64,000 bases of DNA from Kitasatospora sp. MMS16-BH015 (GTDB taxonomy: Bacteria; Actinomycetota; Actinomycetes; Streptomycetales; Streptomycetaceae), in contig NZ_CP025394.1 in NCBI RefSeq assembly GCF_002943525.1, positions 8,199,001-8,263,000 of the forward strand. Reading direction: 5' to 3'. Shown here piece after piece: positions 44,229 through 52,365 of this stretch; position 1 is the stretch's first letter, and the number at the start of each line of letters is the position of its first letter. A program made the position numbers and the translations under genes. The notes beneath the pieces are model-generated. The model was not told the origin of the DNA, ran no database searches, and saw nothing but the letters and a program-made list of their open reading frames with translations.

Positions 44229-46501
44229 CCGAGGACACCATCACCGTGAGCGAGACCATCGACCCGAGCTGGATCGCCCCCGGCGTACCGGCCTCCTGGG
44301 CCTGGCAGGCCTGGGCCGAGGAGCTGGACGACTGCCTGCTGACGGCCGGCACCGAGTCGGACCCGGACCGCGAGCGCCGCGCCATAGCCGCCGCCCGCGC
44401 GGCCGGCCGCGACCTGCTGCCGGTGCGGATCGGCCCCACCGAGGTGCAGATCGGCCCCCGCTGGACCCCGGACGGCGCCCACGCCTGCCCGGGCTGCGCC
44501 GCCGCTGCCGACGCCTACCGCCGCTGGGATCCCGAGCAGCGACCCGAACGCGACCGCAGGGAAAGGGAGTTGCTGGAGACGGCAACGGCTGCGCTCGCCG
44601 CTGGGGCGGCTGCCCCCGGAGTGGGAGCGAGTGTGCCGGGTGCGGGTGCGGGTGCGGGTGCGGGTGCGGCGGCGTTCGCGGCTTCGCCGACGGCGTCTGC
44701 TGGGCCTGCCGCTGGTTCGGCTGCCCCCGGCGTGGGAGCGGGTGTGCCCGGTGCGGGGTCGGCGGCGTTCGCGGCCTCGCCGACGGCGCCCGCCGGGCGT
44801 GCCGCTGGGGCGGCTGCCACCTGCGTCGGAGCGGGTGTGCCCGGTGCGGGGTCGGTGGCGTTCGCGGGTGCGCCGGCGGCGTCTGGTGGGCCCGCCGCTG
44901 ACCCGGTGCCCGCTGTCTCCGCCCCCGCGGCGGCCGGTCGGCCGGTGGCTGTGGCGCCGTGGCTCGGTGACGTGGTCGGGGCGGTGCTGACGTCGGCGGC
45001 CGTGCCCGGGCCAGGGGAGCTGGTGGCGGTGTCGCGCAGTGGGGCCGTCACCCGGCACCGGGTGATGCGCACCTTCCGCTGCCGGCTCTGCGGCGAGGCG
45101 CCGCCGCTGCTCGCCACCCCTGCCGATGCTCCGCCCGTGCTGCCCCGAGCGGGGAGTCGGCCGACCACGGCGGCTGTGCCGACCCGGCAGAGCGAGGCGC
45201 CGTTCGGGCTGGACCCCGACCGGATGCGGGCCGCCTTCGCGGACCCGCGGTACGGGCCGGTGGTGCGGATCACCCGCAATTCGGCCGGGAGCTTCCCGAT
45301 GAGCGAGGTCGGGATGCTGGCCGGGACGCCGTCCGGTCTCGGGCGGGGCGTGCGGTTCCGGGAGTCCGAGGCCGTCGGGATGTACGAGGCGATGGAGCGG
45401 CTCGCGGGCTACCCGCACGCGGCCACCGTGGTGCCCGGGGCCACCCGGCGCGAACTCGGCGGGCTCGCCATGGACCCGGCCGGCCTCGGCGGGTACACCG
45501 AGCGCCAACTCGCCGACCCGGCCTGCAAGGTGCGCAAGTACACCGAGGACACCCCGATCGACTGGGTCTGGGCCCGCTCGCTCACCGGCGCCGGGGAGCC
45601 GCTTCTGGTGCCAGCCGAGGTCGGGTTCTACCGGTACGGCCACGGGATCCGGGCGGCGGCGGGGGAGACCCGGCGCGGCTGCTTCCTGGACTCCTCCAGC
45701 GGCAGCGCGCTCGGCGGCGGCTTCGAGGAGGCCGCCCTGCACTCGCTGCTCGAACTCGCCGAGCGGGACGCCTTCCTCCAGGCCTGGCACCTGGCCCGCC
45801 CGCTGCCCGCCGTCGATGCGGCCACCGTGCGCGACCGGGAGTCGCGGCTGCTGCTGCGGATGGCCGAGGAGCACGGCTACGAGGTGCACCTGCTGGCGGC
45901 CACAGCCGACATCCCGGTGCCCGTGGTCTGGGCGCTCGCCATCCGCCGCGACGGCGGCCTGCCCGCCAGCTTCAGCACGGCGGGCTGCCACCCGGATCCG
46001 GAGCAGGCGGTGCGCTCCGCGCTCTGGGAGCTGATCCAGCTGGTCACCTCCGGGCTCGCCTGGGACCCGGAGCCGCTCCGGCCGCTGATCGAAGACCCCT
46101 GGCAGGTCGAGGAGTTGGCGCAGCACTGGCGCCGCTACACCTTCCCCGAGCTGCTGCCCCGGGTCGAGCGGGTGCTCGGCGGGCCGGTGCTGCCGCTGGC
46201 CGAGGCCTTCGGCGACTGGCCGCAGCCGCTGCTCCGCGCGGCGGGCAACGATGTGAACGGCGCCCTGGAGTACCTGCTCGACCTCTACCGGACGGCCGGG
46301 CTCGGCACCGTGCTGGCCGTGGACCAGTCCACCCCCGACCACACCGCCCTCGGGCTCTCGGTGGTCAAGTGCGTGGTGCCCGGCATCCTGCCGATGTGCT
46401 TCGGTCAGGCGCACCAGCGCCTGACCGGCCTCGACCGGCTGCTCTCCCGGCTCGACGCCGACCCGGCCGACCTGCCCCTCGACCCCCACCCCTTCCCATG
46501 A
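44225..46501 (+). CDS. YcaO cyclodehydratase with N-terminal zinc-tetrad domain
   Basis: A 758-residue protein. Residues 1-110 carry ACPGCAAAADAY and about residues 278-298 carry RTFRCRLCGE, the two CxxC pairs of the E1-like zinc tetrad. Between them is a ~150-residue Ala/Gly/Pro-rich insertion made of repeated GVGAGVPGAGS-like blocks. From about 320 onward is the YcaO domain, with the ATP-site helix GGGFEEAALHSLLELAERDA (about 499-518). It ends in PHPFP, the PxPxP tail of azoline-forming YcaO proteins. It should cyclise Cys/Ser/Thr to azolines using ATP. Overlaps of 4 bp link it on both sides. Confidence 0.85.
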   Translation: MTEDTITVSETIDPSWIAPGVPASWAWQAWAEELDDCLLTAGTESDPDRERRAIAAARAAGRDLLPVRIGPTEVQIGPRWTPDGAHACPGCAAAADAYRRWDPEQRPERDRRERELLETATAALAAGAAAPGVGASVPGAGAGAGAGAAAFAASPTASAGPAAGSAAPGVGAGVPGAGSAAFAASPTAPAGRAAGAAATCVGAGVPGAGSVAFAGAPAASGGPAADPVPAVSAPAAAGRPVAVAPWLGDVVGAVLTSAAVPGPGELVAVSRSGAVTRHRVMRTFRCRLCGEAPPLLATPADAPPVLPRAGSRPTTAAVPTRQSEAPFGLDPDRMRAAFADPRYGPVVRITRNSAGSFPMSEVGMLAGTPSGLGRGVRFRESEAVGMYEAMERLAGYPHAATVVPGATRRELGGLAMDPAGLGGYTERQLADPACKVRKYTEDTPIDWVWARSLTGAGEPLLVPAEVGFYRYGHGIRAAAGETRRGCFLDSSSGSALGGGFEEAALHSLLELAERDAFLQAWHLARPLPAVDAATVRDRESRLLLRMAEEHGYEVHLLAATADIPVPVVWALAIRRDGGLPASFSTAGCHPDPEQAVRSALWELIQLVTSGLAWDPEPLRPLIEDPWQVEELAQHWRRYTFPELLPRVERVLGGPVLPLAEAFGDWPQPLLRAAGNDVNGALEYLLDLYRTAGLGTVLAVDQSTPDHTALGLSVVKCVVPGILPMCFGQAHQRLTGLDRLLSRLDADPADLPLDPHPFP

Positions 46502-48024
46502 CCACCACTGCCGCTGCTCCGCAGCTCCCGGTCGACGTCCGCCGGTTCGCCTTCCGCCAGGGCCCGGGCAAGGGCCACCTCGGCGAGCAGAACCTGGTGG
46601 ACGACGGCGCCCCCACCACCAGCGCCCTGCCGCCCCGGTGGGCCCGCTCCGACAGCGGCCGCCCGCTCCCGCTCGGCACCCACGAACTGCTCGCGGGCCT
46701 CCCGTACCCGGCGCCGGGCCGCGCCGCGGCCACCCCCGACCCGCTCGGGCACCTGCTGGTGACCGCCTTCGGCCTCCAGCGCCGCGAACCCTCGCACCGC
46801 TACGCCGACCACCGATCGGTCGCCTCCGGCCGGGCGAAGTTCCCGGTGCACGCCTTCCTCGCCCAGGGGCCGTCGGTCCGCTACCTGGACGTGTACCGGC
46901 ACGCCCTGGTCGACCTCGCGCCGCCCGGCGGTGCGCCCGCCCCGGCAGCGGCGGAGGGCGCCTCGGTGCTGCTCGCCGCCCGCTACAGCGACCTGCCGGC
47001 CGCGTACGGCCGGATGCGGTACGCCGTCACCGAGGTCGAACTTGGCGTCAACCTGCGGTCGTTGTGCGTGGCCGCCGACCTGTTCGGGGTGCCCGCCCGG
47101 CTCGACCTGGACGGCCGCAGCACCGCCGCGGCCGAGGCCGTGGTGCGCTCGGCGGGCCCCGGCACCTGGTCGGCCCCGCTGGCCGTCCGGCTCGACCTGC
47201 CGGACGGGCCCGCCGCGAGTACGGCACTGCCGGGCCCGTCCCTGGACGGCCCCGACCGGCGCGATCCGCTGCTGGAGACCGCGGACGAGTCGGTCCGTGA
47301 CGCGGTGGCCGTCAGCGCACAGCGCCACGGGCTGCCGCAGACCCTGTCGGTGCCCGCCCACGGCCTGCCGGCCGCCGGGCCGGAGGCGGCTGCGGGCAGC
47401 CCGGCCACCGGGCCGGACTGGGCGCGGGTGCTCTGGGACCGGAGCGCCGGCCGGGCGCCGGACCAGCTGTACGGGTTCGCCATGCGGCCCGCAGCCGTCG
47501 GGGAGGACACGCTCGCCGATCTGCTGGCCTGGGCCACCCAGCCCCCGCCCGACCGGCTGCTGGCCCGGGTCGCCGCGCGCGTGCGGCTCTCCGTGGCGGT
47601 CCAGCGGGTCGGCGGGCTGGCCCCCGGGGTGCACCGGTTCGAGGCGGGCGGGCTGACGCTCCATCGGCGGCAGCCGCGGATCATGGCCGAGCTCCAGCCC
47701 GGCTTCGCCCAGCAGCCCTCGCCCAACACCGACTCCGGCATGCGGCACGCCGCCCTTGTCTGGGTGCACTCGGTGGACGTGGACGCGCTGCTGGACGAGT
47801 TCGGCCCGGCCGCCCTCGGGCTGCTCCAGCTCCACCTGGGCTGGAGCGTGCACGGGCTCTGCCTGGGCGCGGCGGCCCACCGGCTGGTCGCCCGCCCGGC
47901 CCGTTCCTTCGTCGAGTACCACCTCCAGCCCCTGCTCGGCCTAGGCCGCAAGGAGACCCCCGTGTTCATGACGGTCTGCGGGACCTCCCGCTTCACCGAA
48001 CCGATGCTGGACCTGCGCACATGA
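46498..48024 (+). CDS. SagB/ThcOx-type azoline dehydrogenase
   Basis: A 508-residue SagB-type FMN enzyme. Shared landmarks with the 25913 copy are RFAFRQGPGKGHLGEQNLVD, AVTEVELGVNLRSLCVAADL, LQLHLGWSVHGLCLGAAAHR and VFMTVCGTSRFTEPMLDLR. It is expected to oxidise azolines made by the YcaO enzyme to thiazoles or oxazoles. Coupling by 4-bp overlap to YcaO and to the next gene supports this order of action. The first ~220 residues are an extra domain found in actinobacterial TOMM dehydrogenases. Confidence 0.8.
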   Translation: MTTTAAAPQLPVDVRRFAFRQGPGKGHLGEQNLVDDGAPTTSALPPRWARSDSGRPLPLGTHELLAGLPYPAPGRAAATPDPLGHLLVTAFGLQRREPSHRYADHRSVASGRAKFPVHAFLAQGPSVRYLDVYRHALVDLAPPGGAPAPAAAEGASVLLAARYSDLPAAYGRMRYAVTEVELGVNLRSLCVAADLFGVPARLDLDGRSTAAAEAVVRSAGPGTWSAPLAVRLDLPDGPAASTALPGPSLDGPDRRDPLLETADESVRDAVAVSAQRHGLPQTLSVPAHGLPAAGPEAAAGSPATGPDWARVLWDRSAGRAPDQLYGFAMRPAAVGEDTLADLLAWATQPPPDRLLARVAARVRLSVAVQRVGGLAPGVHRFEAGGLTLHRRQPRIMAELQPGFAQQPSPNTDSGMRHAALVWVHSVDVDALLDEFGPAALGLLQLHLGWSVHGLCLGAAAHRLVARPARSFVEYHLQPLLGLGRKETPVFMTVCGTSRFTEPMLDLRT

Positions 48025-48968
48025 GCGCCCCGGAGGCCCACGGCCGCTGGCGCAGCTGGCACCTGCACGCCGATTCGCTGCGCCCCGCGGCCCTGGAGGC
48101 GATGCTGCTCGACGCGGTCGTCCCGGTGGTCGAGCAGCCGGCCGTCCGCCAGGGGGCGGAGCCGGAGGGCCCGCCGCGGCCCTGGTTCTTCATCCGGTAC
48201 TGGCAGGGCGGGCCGCACCTGCGGCTGCGGATCGCCGACCTGGACGGCCCGGCCGCCGAGCAGGTCACCGCCGAGCTGGCCGCCCGGGCGGAGAAGGTCA
48301 ACGCCGGGCTGCCGCCCGAGGAGCGGATCACCCCGGAGGCGTACCGGCAGGCCGCGCAGCCGCTGGCCCAGTTCGGCGAGGGCGGGCGGGCGCTCGACCT
48401 CGGCGAGCTGCTGACGCCCGGCGTGCACCCGGCGGTCTACGAGCCGGAGATCCGCCGCTACGGCGGGCCGGAGGAGATGGCGCTCAACGAGGAGCTGTTC
48501 CACGCCTCCAGCGTGGTGACCCTGCGGGCCTGCCGGGCCCGCCCGGGCCACGGCCGGAGCCTCGCGGACGGGCTGGAGGCGATGGCCGCCACGCTCTCGG
48601 CCTGGCCCGGCGACCAGGCCGCCCTGCTGCGCGCGGTGCGCGACGGCTGGGCCGGCCGCTCGGCGAGCGGGGCCGGCGTGGAACGCCTCACCCGCAGCGC
48701 CGCCGAACAGGCCGAGCGGCTGCGGTCGAGCGCCCCGGCGCTGCGCGCGCTGGCCGAGGGGGCGCCGTCCCGGTGGACCCCCTGGACGGCCCGGCTGGGC
48801 TCGGCCGCCCGGCGGTGGGCGCAGCTCCACGGCACGGCGAGGGCCGGGATGGTCTTCGGCTCCCAGCTCCACATGACCCAGAACCGGCTCGGGGTGGGCG
48901 CGGGCCGCGAGGGCCTGATGGCCGCAGTCCTGCTCGACCTCCTCGACTACCAGGCGGAGACCTCATGA
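48021..48968 (+). CDS. SpaB_C-type thiopeptide elimination protein
   Basis: A 315-residue protein with all the marks of the thiopeptide-type SpaB_C (Lant_dehydr_C) family: start WRSWHLHADSL, the motif WFFIRYWQGGPHLRLRI (about 55-71), YEPEIRRYGGPE (about 138-149), LFHASSVV (about 157) and a C-terminal HMTQNRLGV (about 290). In split systems this subunit removes glutamate from glutamylated Ser/Thr to give dehydroalanine or dehydrobutyrine, complementing the LanB-type protein at 39589. Confidence 0.82.
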   Translation: MSAPEAHGRWRSWHLHADSLRPAALEAMLLDAVVPVVEQPAVRQGAEPEGPPRPWFFIRYWQGGPHLRLRIADLDGPAAEQVTAELAARAEKVNAGLPPEERITPEAYRQAAQPLAQFGEGGRALDLGELLTPGVHPAVYEPEIRRYGGPEEMALNEELFHASSVVTLRACRARPGHGRSLADGLEAMAATLSAWPGDQAALLRAVRDGWAGRSASGAGVERLTRSAAEQAERLRSSAPALRALAEGAPSRWTPWTARLGSAARRWAQLHGTARAGMVFGSQLHMTQNRLGVGAGREGLMAAVLLDLLDYQAETS

Positions 48969-49072
48969 CGATACGTCAACTCCTTTGCTGTGGCCTGATG
49001 ATGGCGGGCCTCGACCGGGTGGCCCTGGTGCTGCTGGCCCAGGACTCGGGCCACCGGAGCGCCGGCGGATGA
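48965..49072 (+). CDS. 35-residue translationally coupled small protein
   Basis: A short frame reading MTIRQLLCCGLMMAGLDRVA, then LVLLAQDSGHRSAGG. Its ATG overlaps the stop of the SpaB_C gene (ATGA), and its own stop overlaps the ATG of the ABC ATPase in the same way, exactly the spacing used throughout this operon. The hydrophobic N-terminal half with a Cys-Cys pair could insert in the membrane or bind a partner. I know no family for it. It may be a real small subunit or simply a coupling ORF that carries ribosomes to the transporter genes. Confidence 0.6.
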   Translation: MTIRQLLCCGLMMAGLDRVALVLLAQDSGHRSAGG

Positions 49073-50010
49073 GCGGCGGCGAGGTGATCGAGCTGCACGA
49101 GGTGCGCAAGCGCTTCGGCGAGGTGACGGCCGTGGACGGCCTGAGCCTGCGGGTGGCACCCGGCGAGGTGGTCGCCTTCCTCGGGCCCAACGGCGCGGGC
49201 AAGTCCACCACCATCGACCTGCTGCTCGGCCTGGCCCGCCCCGACTCCGGCACCGTCCGGGTCTGCGGCCGCCCGCCGGTGGACGCCGTCCGGCGCGGCC
49301 TGGTGGCCGCCGTACTGCAGAGCGGCGGGCTGCTCCGCGACTTCACGGTGGCCGAGACCGTCCGGTACGTGGCCTCGGTCTACCCGGCGGCCCGGCCGGT
49401 CAAGGAGGTGCTGGAGCTGGCGGGGCTGACCCGGATCGCCGGCCGCCGGGTCGGCAAGTGCTCGGGCGGCGAGCAGCAGCGGCTGCGCTTCGCGCTGGCC
49501 CTGCTGCCCGAGCCCCGGCTGCTGGTGCTCGACGAGCCCACCACCGGGATGGACGTGGAGGGCCGGCAGGACTTCTGGAAGGCCGTGCGGCGCGACGCCG
49601 ACCGGGGCCGGACGGTGCTCTTCGCCACCCACTACCTGGACGAGGCCGACGCCTACGCCGACCGGATCGTGGTGGTCCGCGAGGGCGCCGTGGTGGCCGA
49701 CGGCCCGGCCGCGACGATCAAGAACCTGGCCACCGGCCGCCAGGTCCGCGCGGTCTGGCCGGAGGCCGATCCGGCGGCCGTCCGCGCGCTGCCCGGGGTG
49801 GACTCGGCCGAGGCGTACGGCGACTCGGTGCTGCTGCGCACCCGCGACTCCGACCGGGTCGTGCGGCACCTGCTCAACCACACCGAGGCCCGTGACCTGG
49901 AGGTCACCGCCACCCTGGAGTCGGCCTTCGTGGCCTTGACCGGCCGGACCAGCGCCCCGCCCGCCGCAGGCGGCACCGTGAGCGGGACCTTTACCGAGGA
50001 GCAGCGATGA
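49069..50010 (+). CDS. ABC transporter ATP-binding protein
   Basis: A 313-residue ATPase: Walker A GPNGAGKSTT (about 40-49), Q-loop AVLQSGGLL, signature CSGGEQQRLRFALA (Cys replaces the usual Leu) and Walker B LLVLDEPTTGMD, then the switch His in FATHYLDEAD. It is followed by the matching permease and forms the second exporter of the cluster. Confidence 0.85.
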   Translation: MSGGEVIELHEVRKRFGEVTAVDGLSLRVAPGEVVAFLGPNGAGKSTTIDLLLGLARPDSGTVRVCGRPPVDAVRRGLVAAVLQSGGLLRDFTVAETVRYVASVYPAARPVKEVLELAGLTRIAGRRVGKCSGGEQQRLRFALALLPEPRLLVLDEPTTGMDVEGRQDFWKAVRRDADRGRTVLFATHYLDEADAYADRIVVVREGAVVADGPAATIKNLATGRQVRAVWPEADPAAVRALPGVDSAEAYGDSVLLRTRDSDRVVRHLLNHTEARDLEVTATLESAFVALTGRTSAPPAAGGTVSGTFTEEQR

Positions 50011-50786
50011 GCACCGCCACGGCCGATCCCGAGGCCTCCGCCCGCGCGCCGTACGGCGGGCTCAACACCGTGGCCCTGCGGCTGGAGCTGCGGCGGGTGC
50101 TGCGCAACCGGCGCACCCTGGTCTTCGCGCTGGGGATGCCCGCGGTGTTCTTCCTCTCCTTCGGTCTGCCCCAGGCGGGCCAGGACGCCGCCGGGACGGC
50201 GGTGCGCCCGCTGACCATGGTCAACATGGCCGTGTACGGCGCGATGCTCGCCGCCACCTCCTGCGGGGCGGCCGTCGCGGTCGAGCGGAGCCTCGGCTGG
50301 ACCAGGCAGCTGCGGATCACCCCGCTGCTGCCGCTGGCCCACCTGGCGATCAAGGTGGCGACCGCGATGCTGCTCGGACTGGTCTCGGTGGTCGTGGAGC
50401 TGAGCCTCGGGGCGGCCTCCGGGGTGCGGGCGCCGCTGCGGGTCTGGCTGCTCTCCGGCCTGGTCGCCTGGCTCGGGTCCTCGGTCTTCGCGGCCCTCGG
50501 GCTGTTCGCGGGATTCCTGCTGCCCTCCGAGAACGTGATGCAGTTCGTCGGCCCCGCGCTGGCGCTGCTCGCGCTCTGCGGGGGCCTGTTCGTGCCGCTG
50601 CCGTTCCTGCCGGAGTCGGTGCGCTCCTTCGCCGAGTTCACCCCCGGCTACGGCGTCGGCCAGCTGGCCCGCCACCCGCTCACCGGCGGCCCCGTGGCCG
50701 GCGCGCTGGCCAACTTCACCGTCTGGGGGGCGCTGTTCATCGCGGGCGCGGCCTGGCTCTACCGCCGCGACCCGGCCCGGGCCTGA
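50007..50786 (+). CDS. ABC-2 type transporter permease
   Basis: A 259-residue membrane protein with six hydrophobic segments and the ABC-2 pattern (RLELRRVLRNRRTLVFALGM start, FAGFLLPSENVMQFVGPALA, PESVRSFAEFTPGYGVGQLA). Overlap with the ATPase is 4 bp. It is the last gene of the rightward RiPP operon, and beyond it the genes change strand and character. Confidence 0.82.
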   Translation: MSTATADPEASARAPYGGLNTVALRLELRRVLRNRRTLVFALGMPAVFFLSFGLPQAGQDAAGTAVRPLTMVNMAVYGAMLAATSCGAAVAVERSLGWTRQLRITPLLPLAHLAIKVATAMLLGLVSVVVELSLGAASGVRAPLRVWLLSGLVAWLGSSVFAALGLFAGFLLPSENVMQFVGPALALLALCGGLFVPLPFLPESVRSFAEFTPGYGVGQLARHPLTGGPVAGALANFTVWGALFIAGAAWLYRRDPARA

Positions 50787-50802
50787 GTGATCCGACGGCC
50801 TG

Positions 50803-50997
50803 TCAGTGCCGGTCCTGGTGGCGCTCGATGACCGTGTCGGGCCCCGGGTAGATCAGGCCGTCGTGGCCGTCCTCGAAGTGCACCACGTACGGCGGCTCGC
50901 CGTCCGTGCCGCGCACCTCGATGATCTCGCCCTTGCGGTCGGTCATGCCCACCGCCCGGCTGTGGATGTGCAACTGGTCGCCTACCGTCGCGCGCAT
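50803..50997 (-). CDS. DUF1918 family small protein
   Basis: A 64-residue protein starting MRATVGDQLHIHSRAVGMTD, the usual DUF1918 start, then GEIIEVRGTDGEPPYVVHFE, an SH3-like small barrel. GGAGGAG precedes the ATG. It is common in actinobacteria as a stand-alone gene of unknown role and is probably outside the RiPP cluster. Confidence 0.85.
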   Translation of the reverse strand: MRATVGDQLHIHSRAVGMTDRKGEIIEVRGTDGEPPYVVHFEDGHDGLIYPGPDTVIERHQDRH

Positions 50998-51074
50998 GGC
51001 TCCGCTCCTCCGTGGTCGTCCCGCTCTCCACTGTGCGACCGTGGCGGGGCGCCCGCAAAGGGGCCCGGAGTGGA

Positions 51075-51746
51075 TCAGTCGGCCAGGTAGCCGCGGAGCA
51101 GGCGCTTGCACTCGGCGATCAGGGCCGGGTCGCCCTCGGGGTCGGCGCGGAAGGCGAGTTTGAGCACGGCGTCGGCGGCCTCCAGGGCCACCCGCAGGGT
51201 CAGCGGGACGCCGAGCGAGCCGACCAGCGGGGCGCCGAGCAGCTGAAGGCGGCGGGCGACGGCCTCGTTGTTGTCCAGGTCGGCGTCGAGCAGGTGCTCC
51301 GGGTCCAGGGCCGCCGAGGGTTCGGCCTCGGCGGTGGTGGGGAGATGGTCGACCAGGCCGAAGTCGAGGTGGCCGAAGCCGGGCACGGCCCGCTTCATCG
51401 CGATGAACTCCTCCACCGCCAGATCCACGAACCCGGCCACGCCGAGGGGGTGTTCGGCGCCGATCCGGCGGGCCAGCCGGTCGAGGTAGCGGTCGAGGTT
51501 ACGGGCCGCGAGGGCGGCCAGCAGGCTCTCCTTGCCGGAGAAGAACTGGTAGAGGGTGCCGATCGGCACCTGGGCCCGCTGGGCCACCTCCTTGGTGGTG
51601 AGCGCGCCCGCCCCCACCTCGTCGAGCAGCCCCGCGCAGGCGTCGAGCAGCCGCTCGTACCGCTCCTGGCTGCGCTGCTGAACGGGTCGCCGCCGGGGTG
51701 CACCGATGCCGACGGCCTGTTCCCGGCCGCCCGTCTCCGCCTTCAT
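51075..51746 (-). CDS. TetR-family transcriptional regulator
   Basis: 223 residues from ATG 51746. The N-terminal HTH is LLDACAGLLDEVGAGALTTK, EVAQRAQVPIGTLYQFFSGK (about residues 28-67), typical of TetR proteins with the LYQFF recognition helix end. The C-terminal ligand domain is all-helical. Upstream in-frame ATGs (51764, 51806, 51896) exist, but the protein family starts near here. Lying next to the ABC exporter end, it could regulate export, but no divergent target is visible. Confidence 0.8.
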   Translation of the reverse strand: MKAETGGREQAVGIGAPRRRPVQQRSQERYERLLDACAGLLDEVGAGALTTKEVAQRAQVPIGTLYQFFSGKESLLAALAARNLDRYLDRLARRIGAEHPLGVAGFVDLAVEEFIAMKRAVPGFGHLDFGLVDHLPTTAEAEPSAALDPEHLLDADLDNNEAVARRLQLLGAPLVGSLGVPLTLRVALEAADAVLKLAFRADPEGDPALIAECKRLLRGYLAD

Positions 51747-51982
51747 GCGCCCACTCTGCCGCATCGGACGTTCCGGGCGCGAATCTCCGATATGAGGGGG
51801 GCTCATGTCCTGCGGTGATCGCCCCGGCGGACGGCTTGGCCGGATGAGGGCCCGAGCCGGTCCGGCGGGCTCCGACGGAGTCGGAACAGGGCTCATGTTC
51901 GGAGCCCCCGCGGTGAATCGGTGGGGCAGATCGGGGTGCGGGAGTGTTAGGACTCAGCCGGGCTGGGCAGCCGTAGGGGCGG

Positions 51983-52348
51983 ATGACGGCGGGCCGGGAG
52001 GTGGTGGCCGTGGACGGACCGGGGCTCTCCGCCTGGGAACGCCGGGTGCTGGCCGAGATCGAGGACGACCTGCGGCTTGACACCCGGCTGGACCGCCGGC
52101 TCAGCCGGATGGAGCACGCGCACGCCTGGGCCCGGCGGCCGGCCCGGTGGCTGGACGCCGCGCTGCGGGGGCGGGTGCCGAGCGGCGTCCTGACCGTGTT
52201 GCTGAGCCTTTCGGCCGGGCTGCTGCTGGTGACCTGCACCGTGCACGGGCCGGTGGTGCTCGGGGTCTTCGCGGTGGTGTGGCTGCCGACGCTGGTGCTG
52301 GGCACCGTCCGGTTCGCCTCCTGGCGGCGGCACCGGTCGGGTCGCTGA
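51983..52348 (+). CDS. DUF3040-type small membrane protein
   Basis: A 121-residue protein. The N-terminal motif LSAWERRVLAEIEDDLRLDT (about residues 15-34) is the DUF3040 hallmark. Two adjacent membrane spans follow (VLTVLLSLSAGLLLVTCTVH and VLGVFAVVWLPTLVLGTVRF). Function is unknown; the family is common in actinomycetes. Confidence 0.7.
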   Translation: MTAGREVVAVDGPGLSAWERRVLAEIEDDLRLDTRLDRRLSRMEHAHAWARRPARWLDAALRGRVPSGVLTVLLSLSAGLLLVTCTVHGPVVLGVFAVVWLPTLVLGTVRFASWRRHRSGR

Positions 52349-52365
52349 GCACCCCCGGTCGCCGG

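Noticed and set aside
42482..46489. Very long minus-strand open frame opposite the RiPP genes
   Set aside because: It mirrors the third-position GC bias of the real genes, has low-complexity content and no start with a ribosome binding site.
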